A stretch of 64,000 nucleotides of DNA, taken from positions 28,116,501 to 28,180,500 of the forward strand of contig CP136894.1 in assembly GCA_034359265.1 (NCBI GenBank). The letters are read 5' to 3'. The notes under the pieces are model-generated. The model made no database searches and was not told where the DNA came from. It was given only the letters and a program-made list of their open reading frames with translations. The position numbers were made by a program, and so were the translations under genes. This document shows positions 9,508-21,124 of this stretch, one piece after another (position 1 is the first letter of the stretch; each line of letters opens with the position of its first letter). The stretch comes from Canna indica. Taxonomy: Eukaryota > Streptophyta > Magnoliopsida > Zingiberales > Cannaceae.

Positions 9508-11576
9508 TAGAAATAGTGCCCTTGAGCCAATCACATGTTGATGTGTAGGGAACTATTTATGGTTAATGAATAATATGAGGTATCTTTTCAGCATCTATAT
9601 TTTGTATATATTAGATTGTGATGAACCCCATGAACTCGGGCAACTAATTATAAGACCATGATGAGATCATGCCAGTGAAACTTGGAATCCAGATGCCTCT
9701 GTTCTAAATGTTCCCAGTCGTAGGATCTCCAATGAAGGGATTGATGATTCTGGATAGACTGGTGCACTTGGTATATGCCTTATACGATAAGGGGTAGCTG
9801 ATCTCACAATTACATATGAGTCGTCATTAATGTACAAGTGCAGGTGCTCATTAGGAAATGAGTTCACTGAACGGACCTACACGAGGAACACATAATGGAA
9901 TCCTTACATGAGTGTCAATGAGATGTTCCTCGGGTGATATTAGGTGCAAGCAGTCCTTGGACCTGAGGTTGTCAAGGTTACCTTGTGAGTGACAACCCAT
10001 TGCCTTGGTTTTATCCCTACATGGCCCTCAGCGTCATGTGCCGTATATTACTGGGCATGGGGAAACATTCATGGAGGTAGGTGAGCAACCAACGTGGAAT
10101 CGGTTACCCCTAGTGAGAGGAGATAACTTTCTATGTGTCCCTACAAGTGTCGACTCGGGAATTTTTAGCCAATGTAGACATGAAAGTCAAGAAGATGTTT
10201 TTGACGTTTCATTATTGAGACAACATCTTGGCGGGTGGAATATATATGAATCGGTATTAGGGTTTGACACTTCTTTTGTACCCTAGCCGACTTCAGGACG
10301 TTATAACAGAGGGACTTAGTTGCACGATAATTGGTCACCTAAGGGCGTTCGATCCCTGTAGATTGAACCTCACACTGTCCGGATAGTCATGACACGTTGC
10401 TAGATGTCAATCTTGACTTGTAAGTGGAGTCTCTCACGACCATACTAAAGGGGTTTTAGTGGTGGCTCGTAAGATTCGAATAGAAGTCATTCTATCGGAT
10501 CCGACTCTCCGTTATGCACAACTCACTGCTCGCTTAGTGTGGGGCCCAATGGGCCACACACAACAGGCTAACCTCGTAACGGACCTTATGAGATAAAGTT
10601 CGAATGCGACACTATATGTCTACTAGCATGGACATGCTGCAAGACGATCACAGATCTCATTTATGGAACGAATACACTAGGAAGGAGTTCCTCGGTAACC
10701 CTAATTTGTAGGGCATCCCTAAATTGTAGGGATTAGCACATGATAAATCCTAATCAATAAGAATTTAATTTATAGAGATAAATTAAAGTTTATATTTAGT
10801 TGGATTTAATTAATTTCAAATTAATTATAAATTTATTAAATATAAATTATTGTTTTGGATGCAAACCTCAGAATTTTGAATTTCGGGGAAAGGATTTAAA
10901 AAAAGGGGGGTCGGATCCACCATGGGAGCCACCTACTCACCTTATAAATAGATGGCCTAACCTCATTTGAGAGGGGTTATGCAAATTGGTTAGAGATCTT
11001 GGAGATGAACAAAGGCTTGGATTCTTGAGAAGCTTCTTGAAGACCAAGACTCCAAAGAGCTCCTCTTGATCTCCTTGGGTGGCCGACCATCAAGCCCCTT
11101 CGTCCCAGGTTTGTGAAGCCGATTTGGAGGTCTCTTCCTGTTGGGTGTGTCATCTCTATCATCTTCTTGGAGGAGTCCAAGGAGGACAGCAAGGTATTCC
11201 TTCATCTTCCTCCTCGTTCCGTGGTTTTCTCATCCCCTCTTCCTTCCTTTTGGTGCTCGGTTCTTGGTGGAAGGGCCGACTTCATCTTGGTGCGTTTCGG
11301 GGTTGAGTTTCCCTCTCCGTTGAGCCACAACGGGTCTTGGTGTTTGTTGTCCCTTGGTTGTGAGGCACTTGGTGTGGACTTTCCTTGGAGGACGTGCGCT
11401 TGGACGTCTTGAAACGGGGATGGGAGTAGCCTTACCATCCACGGTATAAGGTATATCATCTCCTTCTACTCGTAGATTGATTTCCTTAAAGATTGCTAAA
11501 GTTGATCGCTGGTTTTGGGATGATTTGTATTTTTTAAAATCGCTTTTTCCGCTGTGCTTCTTCTTCCATCCCAACA
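9508..11576 (+). repeat. 5' LTR of Copia B
   Basis: About 2.07 kb, matching the 3' LTR (16411-19939 minus the nested solo LTR). Begins AGAAATAGTGCCCTTGAGCC, ends CATCCCAACA. A TATA box (TATAAATA, 10943-10950) follows the conserved GGTCGGATCCACCATGGG block. Small reading frames here occur in homologous LTRs without conservation and are not genes. Confidence 0.88.
10943..10950 (+). promoter_or_regulatory. TATA box of Copia B LTR
   Basis: TATAAATA within CACCTTATAAATAGATGGCC, retained at the equivalent place in the 3' LTR (19308-19315) and the B2 3' LTR (56476-56483), degraded to TATAGATA in the B2 5' LTR. Confidence 0.55.
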
Positions 11577-13060
11577 GTGGTATTAGAGCCACCTTTAGCA
11601 ATTTTTTCAGAATTTTATTATGCATTATTATTGCGTTTATGAACCGTTCGCTTTCTAAACGTCATGCTGCCCGGTTTTTGTTTTCGGGGTTCTTGAGTTG
11701 TCCTTTTGGCTCCATGGTTCATGCAAAGAATCGGGGTGGTAGCCTACTATCCAAACTTGTCTTGGACAGATTTCAAATTTATGAACCCCATGGGCTCATG
11801 GTTGAACAACCCCGAAAACTAAAATTTTCAGCATGTGTTATTTTGACCGTTTTGGGTGGAAATGTAACCCGATTAGCGTATTTTCGGATTCTATTTTTTC
11901 CTTTCTTTTACTTAATTGTTAAGATGCATGAAAGGATGATTATGGATGAGCCCTATGTGCTGTGACTATGTGTAAAACGTTGTTGTGTTGATTGCTTGTT
12001 AATTTATGAAATTTCAGCATTGTAACTTTTAAATAGGGCCTGCGTACCCTTGGCTTCCTCTTGAGAATTTTGATTGTAATCTTCTCCTCCCTCTCCTTAA
12101 ACCTTTGCCCAAGGGTTGTTTGGGGTCTTCTTCTTTTAGTTTTGTAAAATTAGAAGTTTAGGGGCAGATTTGCGACGAGCACGCTTGCTGCCCCGTTTTG
12201 GTGCGTGCACGGAGAGGAGGTGTTCGGCGCCATGATGATGACGACTTGAACCCCGAGAAGGCACTGATGGAATCGACAACCTTCAAGATGATTTTGGGCA
12301 GTGCCTTGTCAAGGCAGAGCTCTCTAAAACCCTGGGATGATGGCCTTGGTTCGTCCGGTGGCTCGGGTGGAAGCCATAGAATATCCATAATCATCCTTAT
12401 TTATTATTTTTGCTTCAATTGTTGAGACCTTAGATAATTATGATTGCATGAAGATACCCTCCAATAATATTGAGTCCGAATGATTATGATATTAAGAATA
12501 TCGGTCACGCCTTCCATCGTCGTGAGGTACAAGTGTGTCTATTATCACAACAGGTTTGTTGTGCGAACACAAGGCCCTTTCGTGATGATAGACACGTTGT
12601 ATCTCATATGGCACATATCCTTGTGTCTCTACTACTAGCTTGAACGTGACTTACCTTGTTGAGCAAACTCAAGGGTGGTTGTTTTCTCTCTAGGGAAAAC
12701 GAACAATGGGTCCGACTCAACTAGGGCTCCTTGGTTTGTAGTGCAAACACAAGACCATGGTAACGCTAGAGGCAAAACTTGATGGAAGTCGCATAACGAT
12801 GTGATCGGTAAAGAGTTACCTACCCATGGACCTATTAGGGTTTGTCGTGTTAAATGCGAGACCCGAGTAGGAGAAGTAGGGTTCCATCTTCCCTTAAGGA
12901 AGTCTACCAACGAGGGCTTCCCGCTTCCCAATAGGAGGGTTATTTGGGAACCGTGAAAATTAGTGGGAGACATGATAAATTAAAAGACCATAATAATCAT
13001 GCATATAGAATGGTAGCTCATGTTTGTTTTTACTTTTCCTTGTAGCATTTCATTGACACC
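11577..13060 (+). other. Leader of Copia B with primer binding site
   Basis: TGGTATTAGAGCC at 11578-11590 differs by one base from the usual initiator tRNA-Met site. The rest, to the gag ATG, is homologous to the B2 leader (32514-33428) but shares no open frame with it, so it is best read as untranslated leader. Confidence 0.7.
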
Positions 13061-14750
13061 ATGTCATCTACACTGTCATTGCAAAGCATACTTGATGCAA
13101 ATAAACTCACTGGACAGAACTATGTTGATTGGTTGCGAAACCTGAGGATTGTCCTCACCCCGGAGAGACTTTTCTATATTCTTGATAACAGGCCACCAGA
13201 TGCCCCTTCCCAAAGGGCTACCGAGGAAGTGAGAACCACTTATAAGAAGTGGCAAGATAACAACACTATTGTTCAGTGCATAATGCTCACCTCTATGTCT
13301 GGTGTGTTGCAGCGACAACATGAAAAGATGGACGCAGGGGCCATCCTCTCTCACCTCAAGGAGTTGTACAGTGAAGAGGGCCAGACTGCTAGGTTTGAGC
13401 TGTAAAAACAACTCTTCCTCGCCAAGATTGCGGCAGGGACCCCTACTGAAACCCATGTTCTCAAACTAATTGATTTGATCAAGAAGTCAGGAACCTATTG
13501 TTTGTATCTACCATCAGACAAAACCATTGAATTGATCAATTGCTATTACATTCCAGTTCTAATAAAGAATATTATTTCTGTTACTTTGTTGCTAGAACAA
13601 TGTTATGAAATGACTTTAAAAGAAAATTGTTGCCACATATATCATTCTGATGAATTATATGGAACTAGGCACATTTCAAATTGTTTGATGGTCTTAGATG
13701 TAACTGATAATATTTTTCATATCGAACAAACGCACAAGAGGAAACAAGATAATCTGAACTTCACCTATCTTTGGCACTTGAGACTAGGTCATATTAATGA
13801 GAATCAGATTAACAAGTTGTACAAAGATGGGTTGTTTGACCCGTTCAATTTTAAATCGATGCCAACTTGTGAATCCTGTCTCAAAAGAAAAATGACAAAG
13901 TCCCCCTTCACTGGGTGTAGTGAAAGGGCTACTAAGTTGTTAGAGCTAGTCCACACAGATGTTTGCAGACCAATGACAACTCAAGCCAGAGGTGGGTATT
14001 ACTACTTCATCACGTTCACATACAATAGATCAAGGTATGGACATGTCTACCTGTCGAGACAAAAGTCTGATACTTTTGAAAAGTTCAAAGAGTATAAGGT
14101 TGAGGTTGAGAAACAAATAGCAAAAAGTATTAAAACCCTTTGATTAGATCGAGGTGGTGGGTACTTATCCACTGAGTTTCTACATTATCTAAAAGACAAT
14201 GGGATTGTCTCCGAATGGACTCCTCCAGGCACACCACAACATAATGGAGTATCTGAAAGGAGGAATCACGCGTTGTTAGACATGATGCGGTCAATGCTTT
14301 GCTTTACTGATCTCCCGATTTCATTTTGGGGATAAGCGCTTGAAACAACTATCTACCTATTGAATAGGGCTCCCACAAAATCTGTCTCTGGTACACCATA
14401 TGAGATGTGGAATGGCAAGAAACCAAGTCTGAGGTATCTCCAGATTTGGGGTTGCACCGCATACGTCAAGAAATTAGAGTCAGATAAGCTTTATGCTAAA
14501 TCAACCAGGTGCAGGTTTGTGGGGTTTCCTAAAGAGAGTTTAGAGTATAATTTCTACTCGTCAACTGATCAAAAAGTGTTTGTTAGTAGGCATGCCATTT
14601 TCTTAGAAAAAGAGTTTATCGAGGAAAGTGGGAGCAAGAGAGATGTTGAGCTTGATGAAGTTCAACAACCACAAGCAAAATCGCAACCACCCGTGGAAAG
14701 TCCACAGGAAGAACCAATCACAGAAACACTACCTCCCACCACTCTTTGAA
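13061..14750 (+). pseudogene. Copia B gag fused to GAG-pre-integrase and integrase; protease missing
   Basis: ATG at 13061 opens MSSTLSLQSILDANKLTGQN, a UBN2-type Gag start common in Copia. The frame meets TAA at 13403, then runs on unchanged. Near 13485 the Gag (LKLIDLIKKS) passes directly into the pre-integrase region (GTYCLYLPSDKTIELINC), so the zinc knuckle and protease, several hundred bases, are gone without a frame change. Next come LWHLRLGHINENQINKLYK, the CESCLKRKMTKSPF zinc half-site, and integrase core residues Asp (LVHTDVC), Asp (LKDNG) and Glu (GVSERRN). Stops: TGA 14141, TAA near 14333, TGA 14747. The TGA at 14141 sits where relatives have Arg. Confidence 0.83.
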
Positions 14751-14832
14751 GATCACAGAGATTACGTAGACAACCTGAAAGATTATTCCTGACCATTGAG
14801 AATGGCCAGGAATTCGTTGATCCGTAATTCTA

Positions 14833-16341
14833 TGATCAGGCAATCAAGGATGTTGATTGCAAATAATGGCATAAAGCAATGAAATCCGAAATGGACTCGA
14901 TGTTCACCAACCAAGTTTGGACTTTGGTTGACTTACCCGAAGGAGTTACTCCTATAGGGTGTAAGTGGATCTTAAAAGAAAGATTAGAGCTGATGGCCAG
15001 GTGGAGACCTATAAGGCCAGGCTGGTAGCAAAAGGTTTCACTCAAAGGCAAGGTCTTGACTATGATGAAACTTTTTCTCCTATAGCCATGCTCAAGTCCA
15101 TTAGGATAATGCTAGCCATTGCTGCATATCATGACTACGCAATCTGGCAGATGGATGTCAAGACTGCATTCCTCAATGGTGAACTTGAGGAAGAGGTCTA
15201 TATGACTCAGCCAAAAGGTTTCGTGTCTTTGGTAGGACCAAAGAAGGTATGTAAACCACAAAGGTTCATTTATGGACTTAAGCAAGCCTTGAGGAGTTGG
15301 AACATCCATTTTGATGAGACAGTCAATGAGTTTGGCTTCATCAAAAATGTAGACGAACCTTGTGTCTATAAAAAGGTTAGTGGCAGCGTCGTTGTGTTTA
15401 TTGTACTGTATGTGGATGACATACTGCTCATGGAGAATGATGTTCCTCTGCTCCAGTCAGTGAAAGCATGGTTATCCAAAAACTTCTCCATTAAAGACTT
15501 GGGTGAAACATCCTATGTACTCGTCATTAATATCTATAGGGACAGGTCTAGAAGGATGCTTGGTTTGTCCCAGTCTCGGTATATTGATGTCGTGCTAAAA
15601 AGGTTTAGCATGGAAAGCAATAAAAGATGTTACTTGCCTATGAGTCATGGCATCACTCTTTCCAAGAAGATGTCTCCTAAGACACCCAAGGAGAGAAAAA
15701 GGATGAGCGAGATCCCTTATGCTTCGGCAGTAGGATCCATCATGTATGCTATGCTCTGTACTCGGCCTGATGTCGCTTATGCCCTAGGGGTAACTAGCAG
15801 ATTTTAGGCGAATCTTGGAGAGGAACATTGGAAAGCCGTAAAGAACATTCTTAAGTACTTGAGAAGGACTAAACATGTTCTCCTGATTTATGGTGGGTCA
15901 GATTTTAAACTAGAGGGCTACACAGGTTCTAGCTTCTAATCAGACCCGGATGATAGTAAATCCATTTTTGGGTATGCATTTACTCTAAATGGTGGCACAG
16001 TATGCTGGAAAAGTTCCAAGCAAGGAACTGTGGCCGACTCGGTGATAGAAGCTGAGTACATCATTGCAAGCGAAGCCGCAAAGGAAGGAGTGTGGATAAA
16101 AAAATTTGTCTCTGAGCTAGGTGTTGCTCCTGAGGTTGTCGGTTCGGTCCCCGTTTATTGTTATAACACTGGGGCTGTTGCTCAAGCAAAGGAACCTATA
16201 TCCCACCACAAATCAAAACACATCCTAAGACGGTATCACCTGATCAAAGAGATCGTTGGACGTGGTGATATAAATGTCGAACGTGTCAACATGAAAGACA
16301 ATATTGCAGATCCATTCACAAAGCCATTACCACAGCAGTAG
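14833..16341 (+). pseudogene. Copia B reverse transcriptase and RNase H
   Basis: RVT_2-type reverse transcriptase: MKSEMDSMFTNQVWTLVDLP, a frameshift near 14975, then RLVAKGFTQRQGLDYDETF, QMDVKTAFLNGELEEEVYM, YGLKQALRSWN and catalytic YVDDILL (about 15409-15429). The RNase H part has DSVIEAEYIIASEAAKEGVW, the HHKSKHILRRYHLIKE block, and ends DPFTKPLPQQ just before the polypurine tract. Stops at 15805 (TAG) and 15936 (TAA) fall where Gln is usual and fit C-to-T changes. Catalytic motifs are otherwise well kept. Confidence 0.88.
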
Positions 16342-16916
16342 TTCGATCACCACTTAAGTTATATGGGTATTAAATACCGCAATGATTGGCTATAAGTGTA
16401 AGTGGGAGATTGAAAGAAATAGTTCCATTGAGCCAATCACATGTTGATGTATAGGAAATCATTTATGGTTAATGAATAATATGAGGCATCTTTTTATCAT
16501 ATGCTGCATCTATATTTTGTATATATTAGATTGTGATGAACCCCATGAACTCGGGCAACTGATTCTAAGGCCATGATGAGATCTGTTGGCTTAAGGGTCT
16601 CTCTCAAGCTTCGATCTTCATTTTGATGATAACAAACATATATTTAATCTATGTGTGAAGTGTTGAGTTCAGGTTGAGGTTGCGATAAGCATGCGAAGTT
16701 CGTTCAAACAAAACGAAAGAAAAGATCATTAAAGTAATGGAAGAAGAAAACGTCAAAGAAAGACTCGGGTTTAGATCAAGTAGAAATCATGTATATACCT
16801 CTAGGATGATCTTATCCCAAGCCAAATTGTAAAGTTATCCAAGTCAAAACTTGGTAACTAAACCCATGAAAAAAACATGTAACAAATTCAAAGTAAAAAT
16901 TAGCCTAAGCCTGATT

Positions 16917-17262
16917 TCGGTCGATCGGTCGATCGACCGAACAAGGCAGAGTACAGGCAATAGCCTATTCAATCGATCGAATGATGCCGCAAAATGATAG
17001 GTCGACCGAAGTTGGTGAAAATTTGGCAGTAGGCTACGTCGATCGACCGACCGAAGCCAAAATTAGGCAGAAGGTGCATCGGTCGATCGGATTAAAGATT
17101 GCAGATCGCGCTTCTGGCTTCACTGCATCGGTCGACCAATCCGTCGATCGGATCTGGGATTAATGAAGCTGCGACTCATTCGGTCGACCTGTCGATCGAC
17201 CGAGCAGTGCAAGTAAAGCATAAAAAGGGTAGCGATCGATTAGTCGGTCGATCGACGATCGA
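16917..17262. repeat. Palindrome array in the solo LTR
   Basis: About ten GGTCGATC/GATCGACC words, including CGGTCGATCGGTCGATCGAC at about 16919, with AT-rich spacers; ends about 70 bases before the TATA box. Confidence 0.8.
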
Positions 17263-17330
17263 GCGATAAGCATCCAAACGGCTGTAACGACTAGTTTTTT
17301 GCCCGTTGAGCAGCCCGTTCAGTTGAGGGT

Positions 17331-17338
17331 TATAAACA
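17331..17338 (+). promoter_or_regulatory. TATA box of the family A solo LTR
   Basis: TATAAACA at the position equivalent to TATTTAAAG (34472) and TATTTATAA (49680) of other copies. Confidence 0.5.
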
Positions 17339-19964
17339 ATCCTCACCTAACTCTTTTAAATCTTCTTGGACATATTATTGAGCATTTTTAAGAAGTGATT
17401 TAACCCTTTATAGAGATCGATTGCTGCACGCTCTGCTCTTCTTTTCAACGTTCTTCTTCAAGCGCCCACTGCTCCTCAACTCTGCTACGACTCAAGCTCA
17501 TCTACTGGCAAGTTGAAGGCTTGAAGGATTGGGAAAAGTGCATTGGTTCTTCTCTCAAATTCCTAGCTCTTTTTCATTGTATTTGAAGTTATTTTAAACT
17601 TGTTTTCACCTGTAATAGTTTGCTAGGTGTGCTAGAGAAACACTTAGGGTTAGACTTTGTAGATTTGTGTTTTACCTAGGTGAATAGGTTTGAGGAGTTC
17701 TCAAAGAGGTGAGAATTGTGTCCTCAGTTGTATTCAAAGGAAAACACAAGTTCTATAATGTAGTTGGTTAAAAATCCTTGGTGTGGAACCAAGGTAGTGG
17801 AGTAGGCGGTTGGCCGAACCACTATAAATACTTGTGTTAGCATTGTCAGTTGCTTGTGCTTATTGCTTTGTATTTATTGCTTCCGCTTGCTATAAATATC
17901 GTGCTTAGTCTAACTAATCAAGAAACAATTAAAATCAGATTTAGGCTAATTAATTAGATAGCATACTATTCACCCCCCCTCTAGTGTGGCATTTCAAACA
18001 ACAAGATCATGCCAGTGAAACTTGGAATCCAGATGCCCCTGTTCTAAATGTTCCGAGTCGTAGGATCACCAATTAGGGGATTGATGATTCTGGATAGTCT
18101 AGTGCACTTGGTACATGTCTCATATGATAAGGGGTAGCTGATCTCATAGTTACCTATGAGCCTTCATTAATGTATAAGTGCAGGTGCTCATTAAGGAATG
18201 AGTTCACTGAACGGACCTCCACGAGGAACACAGAATAGAATCCTTACATGAGTGTCAATGGGATTTTCCTTGGGTGATATTAGGTGCAAGCAGTCCTTGG
18301 ACATGAGATTGTCACGGTTACCTTGTGAGTGACAACCCATTGCCTTGGTTTTATCCCTACATGGCCCTCAGCATCATGTGCCGGATATTACTGGGCATGG
18401 GGAAACATTCATGGAGGTAGATGAGCAACCAACATGAAATTAGTTACTCCTAGTGAGAGGAGATAACATCCTATGTGTTCCTACAAGTGTCGACTCGGGA
18501 ATATCTGGCCAGAGTAGACATGAAAGTCAGGAAGATATTTTTGACGTTTCATTAATGAGACGACATCTTGGCAGGTGGAATACATATGAATCGTTATTAG
18601 GGTTTGACACTTCTTTCGTACCCTAGCCAACTTCGGGACGTTGTAATCAAGGGACTTAGTTGCATGGTAACTAATCATCGAATGTCGTTCGATCCCTGTA
18701 GATTGAACCTCACACTATCTGGATATTTATGACACATTGCTAGACGTCAATATTGACTTGTGAGTGGAGTCTCTCACGACCACACAAGAGGTTTTAGTGG
18801 TGGCTCATAAGATTCGAATAGAAGTCATTCTATCGGATCCGACTCTCTGTTGTGCAGAACTCACTGCTGACTTAGTGTGGGGCCCAATGGGTCACACACA
18901 ATAGGCTAACCTCGTAACAGACCTTATGACATAAAGTACGAATCCGGACTATATGTCTACTAGCATGGACATGCTGCAAGACAATTACGGATCTCATTTA
19001 CGGACATGATAGGAAAGATATTTCCTATAGGAATGAATACACGAGTAAGGAGTTCCTCGGTAACCCTAATTTGTAGGGCATCCCTAAATTGTAGGGATTG
19101 ACACATGATAAATTCTAATCAATAAAAATTTAATTTATAAAGATAAATTAAAGTTTATATTTAGTTGGATTTAATTAATTTCGAATTATTTATAAATCTA
19201 TTAAATATAAATTATTGTTTTGGAGGCAAACCTCAGAATTTTGAATTCCGGGAAGAGGATTCAAAAAAGGGGGGGCCGGGTCCACCATGGGGGCCACCTA
19301 CTCACCTTATAAATAGATGGCCTAACCGCCTTTGAGAGGGGTTAAGCAAATTGGTTAGAGATTTTGGAGAGGAGCAAAGGCTTGGATTCTTGAGAAGCTT
19401 CTTGAAGACCAAGACTCCAAAGAGCTCATCTTGATCTCCATGGGTGACTGGCCATCAAGCTCCTCCTTCCCGGGTTTGTGAAGCCGATTTGGTGGTCTCT
19501 TCCTCTTGGGTGTGTCATCTCCTTCATCTTCTTGGAGGAGTCCAAGGAGGACAGCGAGGTATTCCTTCATCTGCCTCCTCGTTTCGTGATTTTCTCATCC
19601 CCTCTTCCTTCCTTTTGATGCTCGGTTCTTGGTGGAAGGGCCGGCTTCGCCTCGGTGCATTTCGGGGTTGGGTTTCCCTCTCCGTTGAGCCACAACGGGT
19701 GTTGGTTTTTGCTGTCTTGGTTGCGAGGCGCTTGGTGTGGACCTTCCTTGGAGGACTTGCGCTTAGACGTCTTGAAAAGGGGATAGGAGCAACCTTACCA
19801 TCCACGGTATAAGGTATATCATCTCCTTCTACTCGTAGATTGAATTCCTTAAAGATTGCTAAAGTTGATCGTTGGTTTTGGGATGATTTGTATTTTTTAA
19901 AAGTGTTTTTTCCGTTGTGCTTCTTCTTCTATCCCAACAGACCTGACCCGACCCGACCTGAACG

Positions 19965-20735
19965 ATGCTCACGCCTACTAGTAGTATCCAGGCCTTTCGT
20001 GGAGGCGTATTAGTTTCTCATTCCTATGATGAGGAAGCCTTCGAATTTCTCGCCTATTCTTCGGATGATAGGGTCTATCATTGTAGGAGAGATCTTACAT
20101 TCTTTTCTGTGTATCTGATGATATTCGAAGATCTCGACGTCTGGTTGTCTTTGACTGCTTTCGAGCATGGTGTATTGATTTAGGCAAATGTTGCTCCGAC
20201 GTAGCTACATCCGAACAGTTGGGCATTTGTCTGCCGCTTCGATATTCTGATAGAGTTCCTCAGAGTCAAGCCGAGTCTTAAGGTATTCTTCTCTTTCATT
20301 CAAGCAAAGGGGACCCAGATGGACTAGTGGGTGTCCTTCAATAGCACACAGGGGAAGAAACTCCTCGGCTTGTTCAAAAGTTCTTACAAGTACTTCAATA
20401 GGTATTGATTCAGAGTGATGTCGCGGCCGGATATCTAGCAATTCTTTCTAGAGGGCATTGAACACAAAGAAGTTTCCACTATTCTGGAGGTGGACTCTAA
20501 CCCCATCTTGGCCTTGGAGGAGGGTATCTTGCCTGAGGATAGGCTGGTGATCGAGTACTTGGAATAGTATGGTCCCTCCATTCTCTTTTCCTATAGGCAA
20601 TTACTAAAATGGGACCGGGACGAGTCCTTCGTCGTAAAGTATATAAGTAAGGTTTGGAATCATAGGGTGTGGTTACCTCAGCTATTACGAATTTGCCAAC
20701 TAAGGATACCTTTGTGCAGGTGAGATGGCTTCGAT
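19965..20735 (+). pseudogene. Relic of a Transposase_28 (putative gypsy-type transposon) gene
   Basis: One frame continues over at least 750 bases with six or more stops. It reads through VAPT-stop-LHPNSWAFVCRFDIL, FLRVKPSLKVFFSFIQAKGT, WVSFNSTQGKKLLGLFKSSY and WDRDESFVVKY. This is the conserved N-terminal block of the plant family in which Gln-Leu-His-Pro-Asn-Ser-Trp-Ala-Phe and Phe-Phe-Ser-Phe-Phe-Gln are typical. Several stops (TAG, TGA) sit where Gln or Arg is expected. No LTR of its own was found; it is an isolated fragment between two retrotransposons. Confidence 0.65.
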
Positions 20736-21124
20736 GTTGGAACAGTCATCCCTTCGTACTAGGCTGGTGGAGCTGAATGGGAAGACTCATGTGTTTAGTA
20801 AAGAATAGAGGCCATTGGCCGATGTCTCCACTTGCCCCCTCTTGTTGAAGCCAGCGCAGGCTTCGGGAGCCGAGGGGTGGGACAGGATGCTAGCACCCTC
20901 ATGCCCTTGTCTCATCCCCCTGAAGTGAAAGAAGAGGACCAGGGCTCCGCGTGTCGTGATTTTGAATGATGAAGGTCTGCTTCCTCAGGAAGTTGTTTCT
21001 CTTGTGGAGGCTATGGTCGAGGCGTCGGCGATGGTGGTGGTAGAGGAGGTCTCATAAGCGGAGTTGTGCCCTGATGCAATTTCTTGTGATGGTCAATGTC
21101 TTCTACCTGGTGTCATGACTAACT
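20736..21124. other. Unassigned stretch, probably the downstream part of the relic
   Basis: Relatively GC-rich, with short open segments (for example EVVSLVEAMVEASAMVVVEE) and no recognised domain. It ends where the next LTR begins. Confidence 0.35.

Larger units (their letters stand above)
16584..18003 (+). repeat. Family A solo LTR (short subtype) with AGATC duplication
   Basis: 1,420 bp starting TGTTGGCTTAAGG and ending TTTCAAACAACA, flanked by AGATC at 16579-16583 and 18004-18008. It contains a palindrome array (16917-17262), a TATA box (17331-17338) and the family block near the 3' end (CCGAACCACTATAAATA). No internal region remains, so it arose by recombination between LTRs. Confidence 0.93.
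9508..19939 (+). mobile_element. Copia element B, both LTRs, pol in Copia order, decayed
   Basis: 5' LTR 9508-11576, primer binding site 11578-11590, long leader, gag, integrase, reverse transcriptase and RNase H (integrase before RT, hence Ty1/Copia), polypurine tract AAGTGGGAGA, 3' LTR 16411-19939. A 1.42-kb family A solo LTR splits the 3' LTR. Without it the element is about 9 kb. A possible 5-bp duplication is CACCT/GACCT (four of five matching). The 5' LTR start is slightly degraded, so it may be off by a few bases. Confidence 0.9.
16411..19939 (+). repeat. 3' LTR of Copia B, split by a family A solo LTR
   Basis: Starts TGAAAGAAATAGTTCC directly after the purine tract (16399-16409) and ends TATCCCAACA. 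The LTR sequence is 16411-16583 plus 18009-19939; between them is the solo LTR and one copy of the 5-bp duplication. Net length about 2.1 kb, equal to the 5' LTR. Confidence 0.9.

Noticed and set aside
11079..11625. Several overlapping frames of 70-130 codons on both strands
   Set aside because: They lie in the Copia B LTR; similar but non-collinear frames occur in the other LTR copies without conserved protein sequence.
12158..12973. Short frames in the Copia B leader
   Set aside because: Not conserved in the B2 leader; the leader is expected to be untranslated.
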